This document shows positions 1 to 11,698 of a stretch of DNA of 64,000 bases, piece by piece; the first letter of the stretch is position 1, and the number at the start of each line of letters is the position of its first letter. The notes under the pieces are model-generated. The model ran no database searches, was not told where the DNA came from, and saw nothing but the letters and a program-made list of their open reading frames with translations. Both the position numbers and the translations under genes were made by a program. Source of the stretch: Pelargonium tetragonum (taxonomy: Eukaryota > Streptophyta > Magnoliopsida > Geraniales > Geraniaceae); the NCBI GenBank assembly GCA_036897445.1, contig JAYMTL010000115.1, positions 1 through 64,000 on the forward strand. The letters run 5' to 3'.

Positions 1-2817
1 ATTTTATACAAAAAGTTAGAGCTCAGAGTTTCGTGTTCTGCTTCATTAAGGCACCGATCTATTAACAGCAGCAGTCCCTTATAAAAGGAAAGAAGTATAG
101 CGTTGTTATAATTTCTCAGTCTGGAAAACCAAAAGCTCTGCGTGCGGGCCTGTAAAACCTTCACATTTAGTTATAACTCTCATGGGTATTCCTGACAAAA
201 AAATCCAAGTAAACGGGGTCTAGAGTAGGCATTAAAGGTCTCTCACCCTATCTATTCAATTTGCTGCTATCCCGAAAGAGATCTGTAGTTAAATTACCTT
301 TTTAGCTAGTGCCTTCTATAAGATATAAGAGTTGCTTTGACTATATAATTCATTTCTATTTTTAATTTATAGATTTTCCTAGTTTTCATATAAGCTCTTC
401 TTCTTTTAATTCTAACTCAAAACTAAATGGAACTGAATCTTTTTGCAAGCTCCTACAGAGAGAGAGTAATCCTCAGTAATTGTCCTGCCGCATAAACTTA
501 TTGCTAACTGCCCTACGGCTCCCTTTCATTCTTTTATTAATAACTAAGCAAAAACCTTCCTTTTACCTTCTGTCCCAAAGAAGAACTCGTACGAGGTTAA
601 AACATCATAAAATTGCTATAGAAGTGCTTTTGAAGCAAAAAAAAGGTAAATACACATTTTTAAAATTCCCCGTAGGTAGGATAGAAAGATAAAAGAAAAT
701 AGTATGTGAATACCTCGAAAAGAGGTTTGAAATTTCCCTGTTAGTTAAATGAGTACTATTACAGAAATCCGGGATATAGGCAGGATACTTCCACTCAGCG
801 TCATAAATAAAATAGAGGAATTTTGACTTATAATAAATAAGAAAAGGGGTACCCTTAATTTTGAGACAAACCACGCGCCCCAAATTACTGTAGGATATTG
901 CAATTCCGATGTAAGTGCCGGGGTTATGGAACCCATTAATAAAGCATTATTTTCCTATATGCAGAAACCCATAAGTGCGTTGTTATAGCGTTCGAGTTCT
1001 ATCGATTATTGGAGAGTCTTTCCCTGTAGTACTTAACTTTAAATCTGGATCTTTTTTGTATTTTAGAATCCTGATAGCCAATCCTTTTGGATTTAGCTGC
1101 TAGACTACTTTCCCCGCGCTTCTTACTATAAGGTACAAGGGATTCTCCTTTATATCCCCTACAAGGTACAAGGGATTCTCCTTTATATCCCCTACTCAGA
1201 TAATCTAGTAGATTTTACTGTCTAACTCTTATTTTAAAAAGATTTTAGAAATACTTAAGCAAAAACAAATTGAAAAACCTAAGTAAAGTTTTTAAATGGT
1301 GAAAACATACATATACAAGGTATTGCCTCACTTCTTCTAGTCTAGGGCTTTGCTACTCTAATTTGTTGCGTGTCTTAACTTTATATATTTTTAAAAACGG
1401 GAGTAAGGAGAATCCAGGGGTTTGCTATTTAAAGGTCTTCCCTTAAGGCTGTGAGGTAGCAAGTAAAATAGAAATTTGTGGATAAAATATTAAGGAGCCT
1501 TCTCCCTTATCCTATATAGAAACCAAGAAAATTGAGTTGTATATAACCAAGAGTCTTTTCATACCTACCTTCCTTATATCAAGGAAGTCTACAATTTATA
1601 ACGCATAGAGTAATATTTACTTATTAGGAATTTAACCAGAGAAACTCTTAAGGTTCATTTTGAAATTAGGGATTGGGAGTATAACAATCTAAGAGACACC
1701 CACTGGATTTTCTATGTTCTACTATACTCTTAGTAGCTGCTAATAACCTTTTCTATTTCTCTATATCTCCAAAATTTTATATTTGACTTTAGACTTCCTT
1801 AATTGCCAAGTAGTTTTTCTTTATTCCTAAGTATTTATACCACATCTAGAGCAGCCGCACTCTTAAGTTAAGACCCGGTACTACTTAAATTTTACATTCA
1901 TGAATAAAGAAAAAAACCCTCGGATACCCTAAAAAAGTCTTGTGTAAACGCGGTAAACCCTCCTAAAGTTTTGATAACTTCTTAATTTATATTGAAATAT
2001 AGAAACCTCGCAACGTTCTAACACTTACCCTAAAAGCGTCCCCATTCGAGCAAACTTCTTTATGAATTTTATAGTAGTTTTTTAAGGTATAACTCAAAAC
2101 TAAGGACAAAGCTAGGTTCATAATCTCATTTATTAGAGTTCTTTAGGTGCTCCTTTTTTTTTGTAACTTAGTGGGTGCTTTTACTATTAGGGATCCTGGA
2201 GTTACCTTATAATGAAACACCAGAAACGGAAGGGTTTCCTAATCCAATAAACTTAAAACTTTAGGTTTGTCGACGAGTTCCTTCTAGCTAGATGTCCGTT
2301 TAATTTAATAAAGTAAAAACCAGAAAACTCTTATTCGTGTTGCGAAAACCAATCCACGGAAAAAGGCTTATAATTTCTAGTCAAATCCTGGAAGGAGATA
2401 AAAAGGGTCAGCAAGCGTTAAGTCTCTTTTTTTGAGGATTCCGCAGAAACTTCCTTGGTTGGAAAGAAAATTAGCAAAAAGCCATGCAATTAATAAGGAG
2501 GACTCCTGATAGGTAAGTGCACCGGTTTGTTTCGGGGACCCCTTTTAGCACGGGCCTACAATGTGGAGCTCCCTGGATCTATAAACTAAGTTACGGCTTC
2601 CTTTTAAATTAAAAGAGAGAGTAGTTTCGTAGCAGTTTATTTCAAACCAATTTTCTTCTTCACACCTCTATAAAAAGGGGGTTTTTGGGATTTATATACT
2701 TATGTATTTGTCCAAAAACCCACTTCTTGAAAGGGGAATCCTAAAGAATATCACATCGAAAGTGGAGAACTTCCTGGATAGAATTTAAATATCGTGTAAT
2801 TAAAACTCTATAGAAAG
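1..2817. other. AT-rich DNA without recognisable genes
   Basis: Open frames here are at most about 92 codons, overlap one another on both strands and look like nothing known. The stretch contains the 33-bp tandem duplication at 1130-1195, a run of nine T at 2154-2162 and one copy of the dispersed AAAAGGGG-type word (842-854). I see no promoter, tRNA or rRNA signal before the tRNA-Phe-like sequence that begins at 2818. Confidence 0.7.
1130..1195. repeat. Perfect 33-bp tandem duplication, two copies
   Basis: Positions 1130-1162 and 1163-1195 are identical over all 33 bases. Each unit begins AAGGTACAAGG and ends TATATCCCCTAC. The inside of the unit is a purine run followed by a pyrimidine run, like the short words scattered through the window. 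Perfect identity in otherwise decayed DNA means the duplication is recent, probably by slippage or short-homology repair. Confidence 0.95.
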
Positions 2818-2890
2818 GCTTAGACAGCTCGGTTGGAAGAACAAAGGACTGAGAATCCTTGAGTCAGCGGTTCCAAATCCCCTATAAGCA
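2818..2890 (+). pseudogene. trnF: Decayed mitochondrial-type tRNA-Phe (trnF-like)
   Basis: This 72-nt sequence folds into the standard tRNA plan. The acceptor strands are GCTTAGA (2818-2824) and TATAAGC (2883-2889), pairing at 6 of 7 positions. The D stem is GCTC/GAAC (2827-2830, 2839-2842; 3 of 4). The anticodon stem AAGGA/TCCTT (2844-2848, 2856-2860) is perfect, with a 7-nt loop CTGAGAA. The T arm spans 2866-2882 but its stem pairs poorly, with two mismatches and a wobble. From memory, the anticodon arm, variable loop and 3' end match native plant-mitochondrial trnF(GAA) at about four bases in five. The loop reads GAG instead of the phenylalanine anticodon GAA, and a class I tRNA with GAG would be abnormal, so I call it a pseudogene. 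A diverged working gene or a product restored by RNA editing is less likely. It is the strongest organelle signal in the window. Confidence 0.55.
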
Positions 2891-5800
2891 CATTTACAAT
2901 AAAAAGGGAGGAAGGAGCCTAAAAGGGGGAAGATACCCCTACCCGTGAATTGTTACTTGTCTTAGTCTTTCTTGATCTGTGTCTATATTGCATTTCGAGC
3001 ACAAAAAGTCAATTTCTTTCAGAGTGCCTTGATTTACCGGTTCCTTAGTGACTTTTGAAAAGGAAACCCTCTATACTTCTAATACGGATAAGTAATAAGA
3101 TTAATACCAATAAGAGAGGTACAGGGCTGCAGAAGAGTCTAGCTACAAGTATATTAAGGCTTTGGTATGAAAGCAAGTAAGAAGTTGGTGGTCATTCATA
3201 ATGTAATATGCGGTTAGCTATACTATACTAGGATGATTTTCTACTAAATAAAGGGGCTTTAAAGTAAGAAAAGTTTCCAAAGAGAACTGAGTCTAGGTTT
3301 TACAAGAAAGGTAGTTTCCTAAAAAGGGGAAATAATAAAGAAAATAAGTCCCCCTCTAGAATATAATAAAATCCATATTTTCTGTAGAAGTGTTGCTAGT
3401 GTTATGGGACTTGAACTCTTGTTTTTCCAGTAGTGTGTATATTCTCTGAGATTCTATGGAAGATAGTATGGGGAACTCTCTTTTTAATTATAATGGTACG
3501 ACTTGAACTCACGGATTACCTGCATTCCCCGTATTCTGTAGGACTCCAATTAAAGTCAGTAAGTCACTAGGAATGTAATTGAGAAGAAATTTCTCTTAGA
3601 TATTGCAAAAGGAAGGATTTCTAGTCCATAAAGAGCCCGCCTTTACTTATACGATACATAAAGCCCAACCCTAATAGAAAGCCCAGAGTAGGTTAAATAG
3701 GTCTACAAAAAAAACAAATTTGTAATTGAATTTACTTTTGGTTTTTTCAGTTCGTAAGTTAGGTTAAGGAATTAAATCCTTAGTTTTTGAGGGCAGTTTC
3801 GCTTATATTTTTAAATATAGTAGCAATCCGGCAATATATTAGACTTTCTGCTGCAATGTCTTAACAGGCCTTTCAAAACAACAAAAATGGAATATGAGTT
3901 CTCGGACTTTTGTGGGAATAAGAGGATAAGTAGAAAGTTAAGTTTCAACTAATGCGGATAGAACCGAGTGTAGGGTTTTGCAAGATAAAATAGAGGGTAA
4001 TTTGCCAGCAAGGGTTACTCAGCTTTATTCGATTCCCTAAGCTTGTATTTTAAGGGAAACGTTTCATGTCCCCTAGTTAAGTTAACTGGATAAAGTACAA
4101 AAAGAAGCCATTTCTGGAATATTGTATACAAAAAGGAGTTATAAAGGTTTTTAGGCGTTTAGGATCGCAGTGAATTCTATAACTAAGATACAAGGTACAG
4201 ACTAAGAAAGATATGCAGATAGAGAATACAAATAAAAAGAATTTTAGGGGTATAGCTCTTACGAACTTACGAAAAGGGGTCCTTTTAAGATTAAGAGTAA
4301 CTCTCTATAAATATCTATAAGGTTTGTACCCTCCCTACAGTGCTAGCTCGAAATAAGGCTTGAGGAGTATACCTTAAAATAACTCTTAAGATAGATACAT
4401 TACTAAAACTATTATAAGGTCTAGAGTAAAATATTCCTAACAAAAAAAAGGGAGGGAATACCTATAATCTTAGTCCAGGCTGCAAGAGGAAGGCCTAGGT
4501 TCTTATCTGTCTTTCTAGGTTTCCGATTTCAGATAGTAATAAGTTTGGAGAAGTAACTGTAAAGGTCAAAAATACAAATAAAATAATAAGAGAGATCCAC
4601 GAGTAGCTAGTTTGCTAAAAGGATTAGTTACTTATATCCCAAGTTAAAACCAACAAAGGTATGAAAAAGTCCCTTTCCCGCATTAAGAAGGAGCACTCCC
4701 GGGTCTCTCTTTCCTAGCAGAAAAATGAAATATCCCGGCAAGAACCTTTTATAATAGCAATAGAAAGGTTTAGATTTGTCCGAGTGACTCCTCAAGACAT
4801 GCGTTATTTAGATATAGGGGGAAGATTTTGATTTTTTGTAGGAAACAAAGTACTCGATCTAAACAGTTAGATACGTAAAAAGGAAAAGGATGTACAAACT
4901 GAGGTGATCAAGCATACTAATTAGTAATGCAAGGCGAGGAAGCTCAAACAAGAGGAACTGCCACTTGAACCCGCACATGACGAGCAAACTAACCCGGGCT
5001 CTCTGAGCCTATATACCCACTGAATAAAGGAAAATAAGAAATTAAAGCTTGCACCATTCCTCCTCAGTTTCTTCAGAGCTCTTACGAACCTTCAAGTTAG
5101 AACCCTTCTCTTGCTCTCTAAAAAATTCTTTACTTTGTTTATTTGTTCTAAAGTAAAGTTATATGGGCCGGGTATACAAGATACAAGTAATTACCTAAAG
5201 GGTTCTTCCTTAATTTAGGGCAAGGATCCCTGCACCTCTAAAGTTTAGTTGCTTCTACTTCTATAAAAATTTGTTCATTTATAGTCTTTTACTTTCTTGT
5301 TAAAGGTATCCGGATTATCAAATTCAATAAGTAGTATAAGAGGCCCAAATGTCTAATTCTAGAAAGTGGATTTACTCGAAACTTCCAAAAGTTAGTTATC
5401 TATGTAGGTTAGAGTACCTAATTAGGGGCAATACCGAAAGACAAACAAAATCTCTCATCTCTTTTTTAAGAAGTCACGATCTAGAAACCTTGCAGGTAGG
5501 ACTGTTAACTTATTTTGAAGAAGAGATGTAATCCACTTATTCTAAAACCCTTTTAGAATACAATTAAAGCGTTCTTTAGTTTTAACTCTATTAGAAAAGT
5601 ATAAAAATTTCCGAATACTAGTCCTGGATTTATAAAATATGTATGTGATGTCTACTCTTTTAGGTCTATTAGCCCCAAGAAGGTCAAGGAAAAGCCTGAA
5701 ACTGGAATTACCTTGGGGGTTAAGAATACCAAATTTTGCAGTAACACGAGTATAAGGTAAACAGCTCCATAAGGAAATTGTAAAAAAGCTTCTTCTATAT

Positions 5801-6362
5801 ATATATAATAAAAGAACTATAAAGAGAGCATCAGTCGGTCAAAGTTTAGGCATCCAGGGCATAAGTTCCTGACTCAGCTTTGTATAAAGAGCTCCATCTT
5901 TTGTATTACTATGTTTAGCACCCATTTCAATTTCAAATAACAAAATATATCCATCCGTAGCTGCATAAGCCTTCGCTTTCCTTCCGAGCAGGTAGAAATT
6001 CCTTTTTTTATTTGTATATTATAATAAGAAACCCATCCCTATTTTACCCATTTAGAGCAAAACAACTAAAGGATAGCTGTCCATATCCCTCTTCAAAAGT
6101 CGAATGTTCTTTAAATAAGCTATTACAGACCGCGCGACCCCCAGCCCGGTTAGAGAAGAGATTATCCTTATAATAATAAAGAGGGGCTCCTCTATAAACG
6201 AAATCGCTTTAAAAAGTTTAAGAGGGAGACTATCATATTGTCCTAAACGCTTTTTCTTTTTATTCTGCGCCCTCCATTTCACCTTACTATTGACCGGGAT
6301 ACTGGAGTCTATTACAGGATGACAGTACTTGAACCCTAGAAATTCTTTTTCAATCATTCTAC
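2891..6362. other. AT-rich DNA without recognisable genes
   Basis: A 60-codon frame (5349-5531, + strand) and a 101-codon frame (6052-6357, - strand) are the longest. Neither has recognisable motifs and both are within chance length. Position 4272-4286 holds one of the cleanest copies of the dispersed near-palindrome, AAAAGGGGTCCTTTT. A short TA run lies at 5796-5809. Confidence 0.65.
4272..4286 (+). repeat. Dispersed near-palindrome, GGGGTCCT subgroup
   Basis: The 15-mer AAAAGGGGTCCTTTT is a near-perfect inverted repeat (AAAAGG / CCTTTT around a short centre). The core GGGGTCCT recurs on the + strand at 4276, 11122, 18811, 20112, 24631, 30169, 35586, 54141, 58409 and 62392. By eye I found its reverse complement only once (8021). 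From mononucleotide composition, well under one copy would be expected in 64 kb. A first-order model that allows for purine and pyrimidine runs gives roughly one. The copies at 4273, 24628 and 54138 share the longer 11-mer AAAGGGGTCCT. Confidence 0.6.
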
Positions 6363-7330
6363 TTTACTTGTCAATTCCTTAGAAGGATTCTTGTTACCAT
6401 TCATTAGAGGATTCCGTTAGGAAGGGCTTTTACTAGATTCATTAGATAATTAATTCCTTCTATCTACTTCTTAGATAGCCTTTCAAGTCAACCTATTTGA
6501 TACTCCGGACTCTGTCGCCTATTCTTTATCATATCTATCTTATCCACCTAACCCCTCTAGGCTCTTCTGGACTTTATCTTTCCCGCAGGTTCTACCCATA
6601 AGTAAGGGTAGCTGTCTTCTTGTTGCAGCCTGTAGTGTAGCTACATTAGTCTTATTAAAAGTATATATTGGCTTACTTGTTATTACTATATAGAATAGAG
6701 GATAAAGATATAAACCTTAGACGATAGAAAAGAAGTTATTTTACCCAAACGAGGGCAAGAAGGGAAATGCTTTATAGTTAAATGAGTATATCTAACCTTA
6801 TAGACACCTCTTACTTGAAATTATTAGACCCTTTTGATTGAGGAAAAACTCCTAGCTTTCTGTATCCCTTATTTCATTTCAGACTCTTCCATTGTTAGTT
6901 GTTAGTCTTAATAGCTAAAACTTCTTATAACCTATCCTAGGGGCCCCAGCCTTTGGTATTCCCAGTTATCCCTGTGCTTTGTAGCTTGTTGTTTAACCCT
7001 CTTATCCATAACTACGTCTCTATTAAAAGCTTATAAGTTTGACTCGTACTACTGTATCTTCGATACCTTTAAAGGCTAGATTCTATATATGCTGTATCTT
7101 ACACTGCCTCATAGCTTCTTATTTACAATACCTATACTTGCTTTCTTTAGAGCTAGGCCTAACTTGAGACCTCTCTTTCTAGACTTATTAGAATTCTTAC
7201 TTAAAAAATACCCAGGGTTTCATATCTATTACTAGGAAAGACTTTGCTTTGTACGAGAGAGACCTTTGGCTAAAATTGTTAAGGCACTTATTACTTCCGG
7301 CTGTATTAACTTTATTACTAACTGCGTGAA
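6363..7330. other. Pyrimidine-rich tract, no recognised gene
   Basis: The + strand is strongly pyrimidine-biased here, rich in CTA, CTT and TCT words, and looks different from its flanks. It resembles in style the tandem-repeat tracts at 40.6-41.7 kb and 45.8-46.6 kb, though I could not align it to them. One frame is stop-free from 6475 to 6690 (72 codons) but lacks an ATG at its beginning and encodes a hydrophobic, unrecognised peptide. The tract could be the remains of an old inserted sequence. Nothing identifies a family. Confidence 0.4.
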
Positions 7331-10300
7331 TTAAAAGAATTTAAAGGAATGGAATAGAGTCTAATGGATAGTAATGAATACCTTAAACCCACCAGCAAAA
7401 TTACTGACTTGTTTATACCCTAAATACATAAACAGTGAAAACGGATAGCGCAGGACTATAAATCAAGCTTTCCTCTTAGAATGTACAACAAGCTTACGAA
7501 GAATTAATATAGGATCCTTATTTCTCTTCTCTAGAACTTGTTATAACAGAACTTAGCGAGAAACATGGGACTTGAACCTGCGACTTCTCTTTCAAATAAA
7601 CTCTGAATTATCTGAACTTGATTAAACGTAGTGAACTTTATTAAGACACTTTACTAACGTACAATTTTCCACTCCCTATTTACTGAATTTCAAAGCATAA
7701 GTAAGACCTTTATTTATCTACGTTCTTTCTTTTTTGTACACCCCCGACCAAACTTTAGTAGGAATTGCTAACTATACAACAAGACAAACAAGAAAAGGAC
7801 AGCGGAAATGTAGTATAGTACGCCCCGGGAATTCCTGGTTATTCAGTAAACCAATACCCCCGCCTATCAAAGCGTTTTTTCGAATACTTCAAAACTAGGA
7901 TTTCCAATTTCGGGGTTGGGTGTAACTATGCATATAGAGAATGTAGGCCGAACCAATGAAGCAGAAGTTTTAATTGGATAAAAATGATGACTGGTGAAGG
8001 GTGGAGTAAGTTCTGTATGAAGGACCCCTGTAAAATACAACCTAAATTAGAAGAAATCGCGGCCAACTGCATTTTAAGCTCCATTTCCAACCCAATTTAT
8101 GAAAGCGGGATATTATACTTACTGGACAGAATTTCCTGCCCACAATTCAGAAGAACCCTTTTAGATTAGAATAGGACTTTCTTAGTTGCTAAATACCCGG
8201 GTTTAGTTCTAATTTCCGTTACCTCAAATTACAAATTATTAGGTATAAAAGGCTGTTCCACTTCTATACACCCCTATAAAGATAGTTGAAAACTCAAAGA
8301 CTCCTTAATAAAGAACCCTGTTTTTACAGAATAGACCTCTTAGTATTGAACTGGAATAACCGCCAGGATAAGTAAAGTACACTTCCAAGGAAAAAAATTT
8401 TGTAATAAAAATCTAAGATATGTGAACACTAAAAATCTTCCCCTCTTTTAAGCTTGTGCACAGTTACAGTCCTAGACTAGGCAAGTTTCTTCCTACCTTT
8501 CTTATCTTAAAACTTGTTTTAAGACTTTAGCTTGATTAAAGGTTTCGGGGTTCTTGAGAGATAACAAAGCTTCTTAGAAATATATTATAGCACTGCGAAT
8601 TAGGGTTTCAGGACAAGGAAAACTGCTTCTATTTATTGCCAAAAACCCAGGCACGGGCAAAGGTACTCCTTAACACAATTAGATACAGGTTCGACTAAAC
8701 TCTTGTAAAAGTAATCAAAAAAAGAGAATATTGTTGAAAGCTTTGCGAGCCCCCTTTACCCGACAAGAAATGGCAAATTCTAGTTTCTTTTTCAGAATGC
8801 TTAAGAAGAGGTTTATATTGTTTTGGAATTGCAAAGCTTGTAGATTATAAAAAAAAAATTGTCTTCTATATTTAGGCTTTACACACTGTTCTTTTAACAC
8901 TTGGGAATCCTCGGACTTTATAACTTAGAAAGACAACCCTAGCTATCCCCACGGAAGCTTGATAAAACCAAATTTCTCTAAAAACCTTTATAACTTTACT
9001 CTAGTATCTCTTAAACTACCGGAATTCTAACTCTATCGTATTCTAAATGAGCCTTTTCGGCTTATTATTACACGTTCAGTGGAGAGCGTTGGTAGGATAA
9101 ACTTGTATCAGAGAAGCGGGTGCAAAGGGGTTCCTCCTAAACTACCAGTTTCCCTGTTAGAGATCTCTATGGGTGTAATAAGCAAAGTACTGCTATAACA
9201 CAAGGATTTTTCAGAGTTTATAGAACTGGAGTACTTCTCAACTACTAATTAAAGTAAGTCCCGTGGATAAAGAAGGGCCCCGCGAGAATATGCTTATTTT
9301 TTTACTTCATTTCTGAGATTCTTTTTTTTAAACATACTTAGCAAAGAACTAATACGAAAAACTTTTAATTAGGACAGTGGAATTTTTTGGTAGGTAATAA
9401 CAAAGCATCAGAGAATATCCTCCTTAATCAAACTTTATTTAGTAGATCAGGGGTAATAAAAAGAAAGGGCCTGCCCCCTACCCGGAAATGACAAAATTTT
9501 ATGTCTTTCCATTCCCTAAACTAGCGATAAACGAAAGAATCTATATAAATAAACTCACAGGTTCGGATCGATCGATATCCATATTATCTTTAAAACAGGA
9601 ATTCTCAAAAGGTTCCCATAGGAATCAAAGTAGAGAGGTCTCTAATGAATCAATTCCTCTAGTCCAGATATAGAGTATCTCAGAATTAGAAAAGGAAGAC
9701 TTTTTAGTTAAAGCGCTAACCATTCTTTTCTTCTGAGCAGGTTTTTACAGCCAAGTTCGTGAGTTGTTTGGAATCTTAACAAAACTCGAAAATAAAGTTT
9801 TAGGAATAGAAGCACAAGTTTGAAGTGACATATAGAGCATGAATGAAATGGTTTTTACAAGACCAAAAAGGTGGGGAGAATATGGATAAATAATAGATAG
9901 AATAGCTCTTTCTTTTAGCAAATTTCTTTTAACTTCTAAGAGAGCCCCAGTAACTCATAAAGAAGTTTCCTAGAGTAACGAGATATGTAGAGAACCCTAT
10001 ATATATATTAAAAAAGAAAGCTGAATTAGTGTAAACAGAGAGTCCTTATATACTTACTTTATCCTGGGCATACTGCAAACTACGCCTTTTTGAGTTGTAT
10101 CGTACTTGATTTGAGTCTATTAAATATACTACAAAACTTGAAGGGTTTCTAAGAAATTTTATTTACAGGAAACCCTAAACCATTATTAGTTTTTGAGTAC
10201 TCTGAATGCCCTATAAATTTAGCGGGTAAGCCCGTATGGAAGAAACTGGAATAAATTGAGTTTCCTGTCCAAAGGTTAAGAATTTGAAGAGCTAAAACAG

Positions 10301-11615
10301 GGGCTGTCTTTTGTAATATTTCAATCACTATCCAGATGAAACCAGATAAAGATATTTAGGCTTATACAAGCAAGGGGTTTCTTTTTGGCGAGAACAACTC
10401 TTAGTGGATTTCTAGAAGTATAAAAATTTAGGCAACCACATAAGAAGGGGGCAATCCACTCTTGGGCAAAAAAATTCTTAAAAGTAAGTGTCTGACAGTT
10501 GCATAAAAGAATTTTCTAGTGGCGCTGGCTTAACGAGGATTTAGTAAAGAGTTTTTGAAACAAAAAAAAGTCAGCGTTCAAAGTCCCTGTGGAATAAAAT
10601 TTTCTAAAGAGGTAATCGGTTAAACAGTAGAGGTTCCTAAAGTGTATAAGCAAAAAGGCAGAATACATAGCTTATAGCTACCCCTAGAAGGCTCTAAGAA
10701 TGAACTGATTTTGTTAATTAATAAGGTCAAGTTTTTCTTAAAGCAACCGTAAGAGAATAGGTTTGTAAAAGGCATAGGGGGTACATTATTAAAGCAGGTA
10801 TAGCTGCCGTTGCGCTTTCGAAGCTATCAATATAAATAGAATACTATAGAGGGCTCCTTCTAAACGCGATTAGTCTCAGTCAAAAGATTGTACGAAAAGG
10901 TTGAGGCGCCCATATGTTACTGAATTAAAGAGCCTTATTTTTGTAAGCGAAGTCAATTTCCTACATTAGCTGTTAGAATAAGGGACCCTGACCCGTTTCC
11001 GTTAGTTAAAGGGGGCTCTTATTCTTATACCCATTAAAATTTTGTTGCTATACTTCTCGGAAATATACTAAAAATTTTTGAGAAACGGCTGACAATAGGT
11101 GAGTACGAGAAGCCCCTAACGGGGGTCCTGACTAGAGTGTATAACAAGAAATTAAGAATTTGGATGGTAATAAAATAAAGAGTGTTTCTGGAATGAAGCT
11201 TTTAGGAGGAGTTCTAATATAAAAATGAAAAGTAGGTTAAGTTAAACTTAATAAAGGGCTCTAAAGAGAATTCTGAAAAGCTTTAGCTGTTACTTCGTTT
11301 TGTATTGCAAACTTTTTATAGGGATTTTTTGGTCCTCAAAGAAGCCTTTTTTGTGGATGGTTTATTTAAAAATAGAATATTTTGGGGTTCTTTCTAACAA
11401 ATCTAAAAATTGTGGTGTATGTTGATAAAGGCTAAAGGAAGCACTTATTAATAATATACTGTATAAAAATTTGAATTGCTAAATTAGTTCATAAGCACAA
11501 AGCCCGATGCAAATCAGTACATAGAAAAACGAGAGTGAAAGTCTAAGGTATTGCTAGGAATTAGAGACTCTATAGTGAATCCTACGAGTATAATTTCCAA
11601 AGTAACAAAGGACTC
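7331..11615. other. AT-rich DNA without recognisable genes
   Basis: Open frames do not exceed 61 codons and are unrecognised. The stretch contains a T-arm-like fragment on the - strand near 7567-7592, the only reverse-strand GGGGTCCT word (8021-8028), and other members of the short-word family at 9124, 10981 and 11122. No promoter or terminator is evident. Confidence 0.7.
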
Positions 11616-11698
11616 CTGAGTGTATAGAATCAGCCTATACCGTTTAGATAAAAGGGCTCCGCAGATTAGAAGCCGTAGGTTCAAATCATGTTACTCTG
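11616..11698 (+). pseudogene. tRNA-like sequence, identity uncertain
   Basis: The ends CTGAGTG (11616-11622) and TACTCTG (11692-11698) pair at 6 of 7 positions, one of them a wobble. Immediately inside the 3' strand lies a T arm with the right spacing: stem GTAGG, loop TTCAAAT (11680-11686), stem CATGT, four of five pairs if wobbles count. GTAGGTTCAAATC is the T arm of several organelle tRNAs, including trnW and trnN. The 83-nt length would suit a tRNA with a long variable arm, but I cannot draw a convincing D or anticodon arm. It is most likely a decayed tRNA, and chance similarity is possible. Confidence 0.3.

Noticed and set aside
6052-6357. 101-codon open frame on the - strand with a hydrophobic middle
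   Set aside because: No known motif. The length is within chance for 64 kb in six frames.
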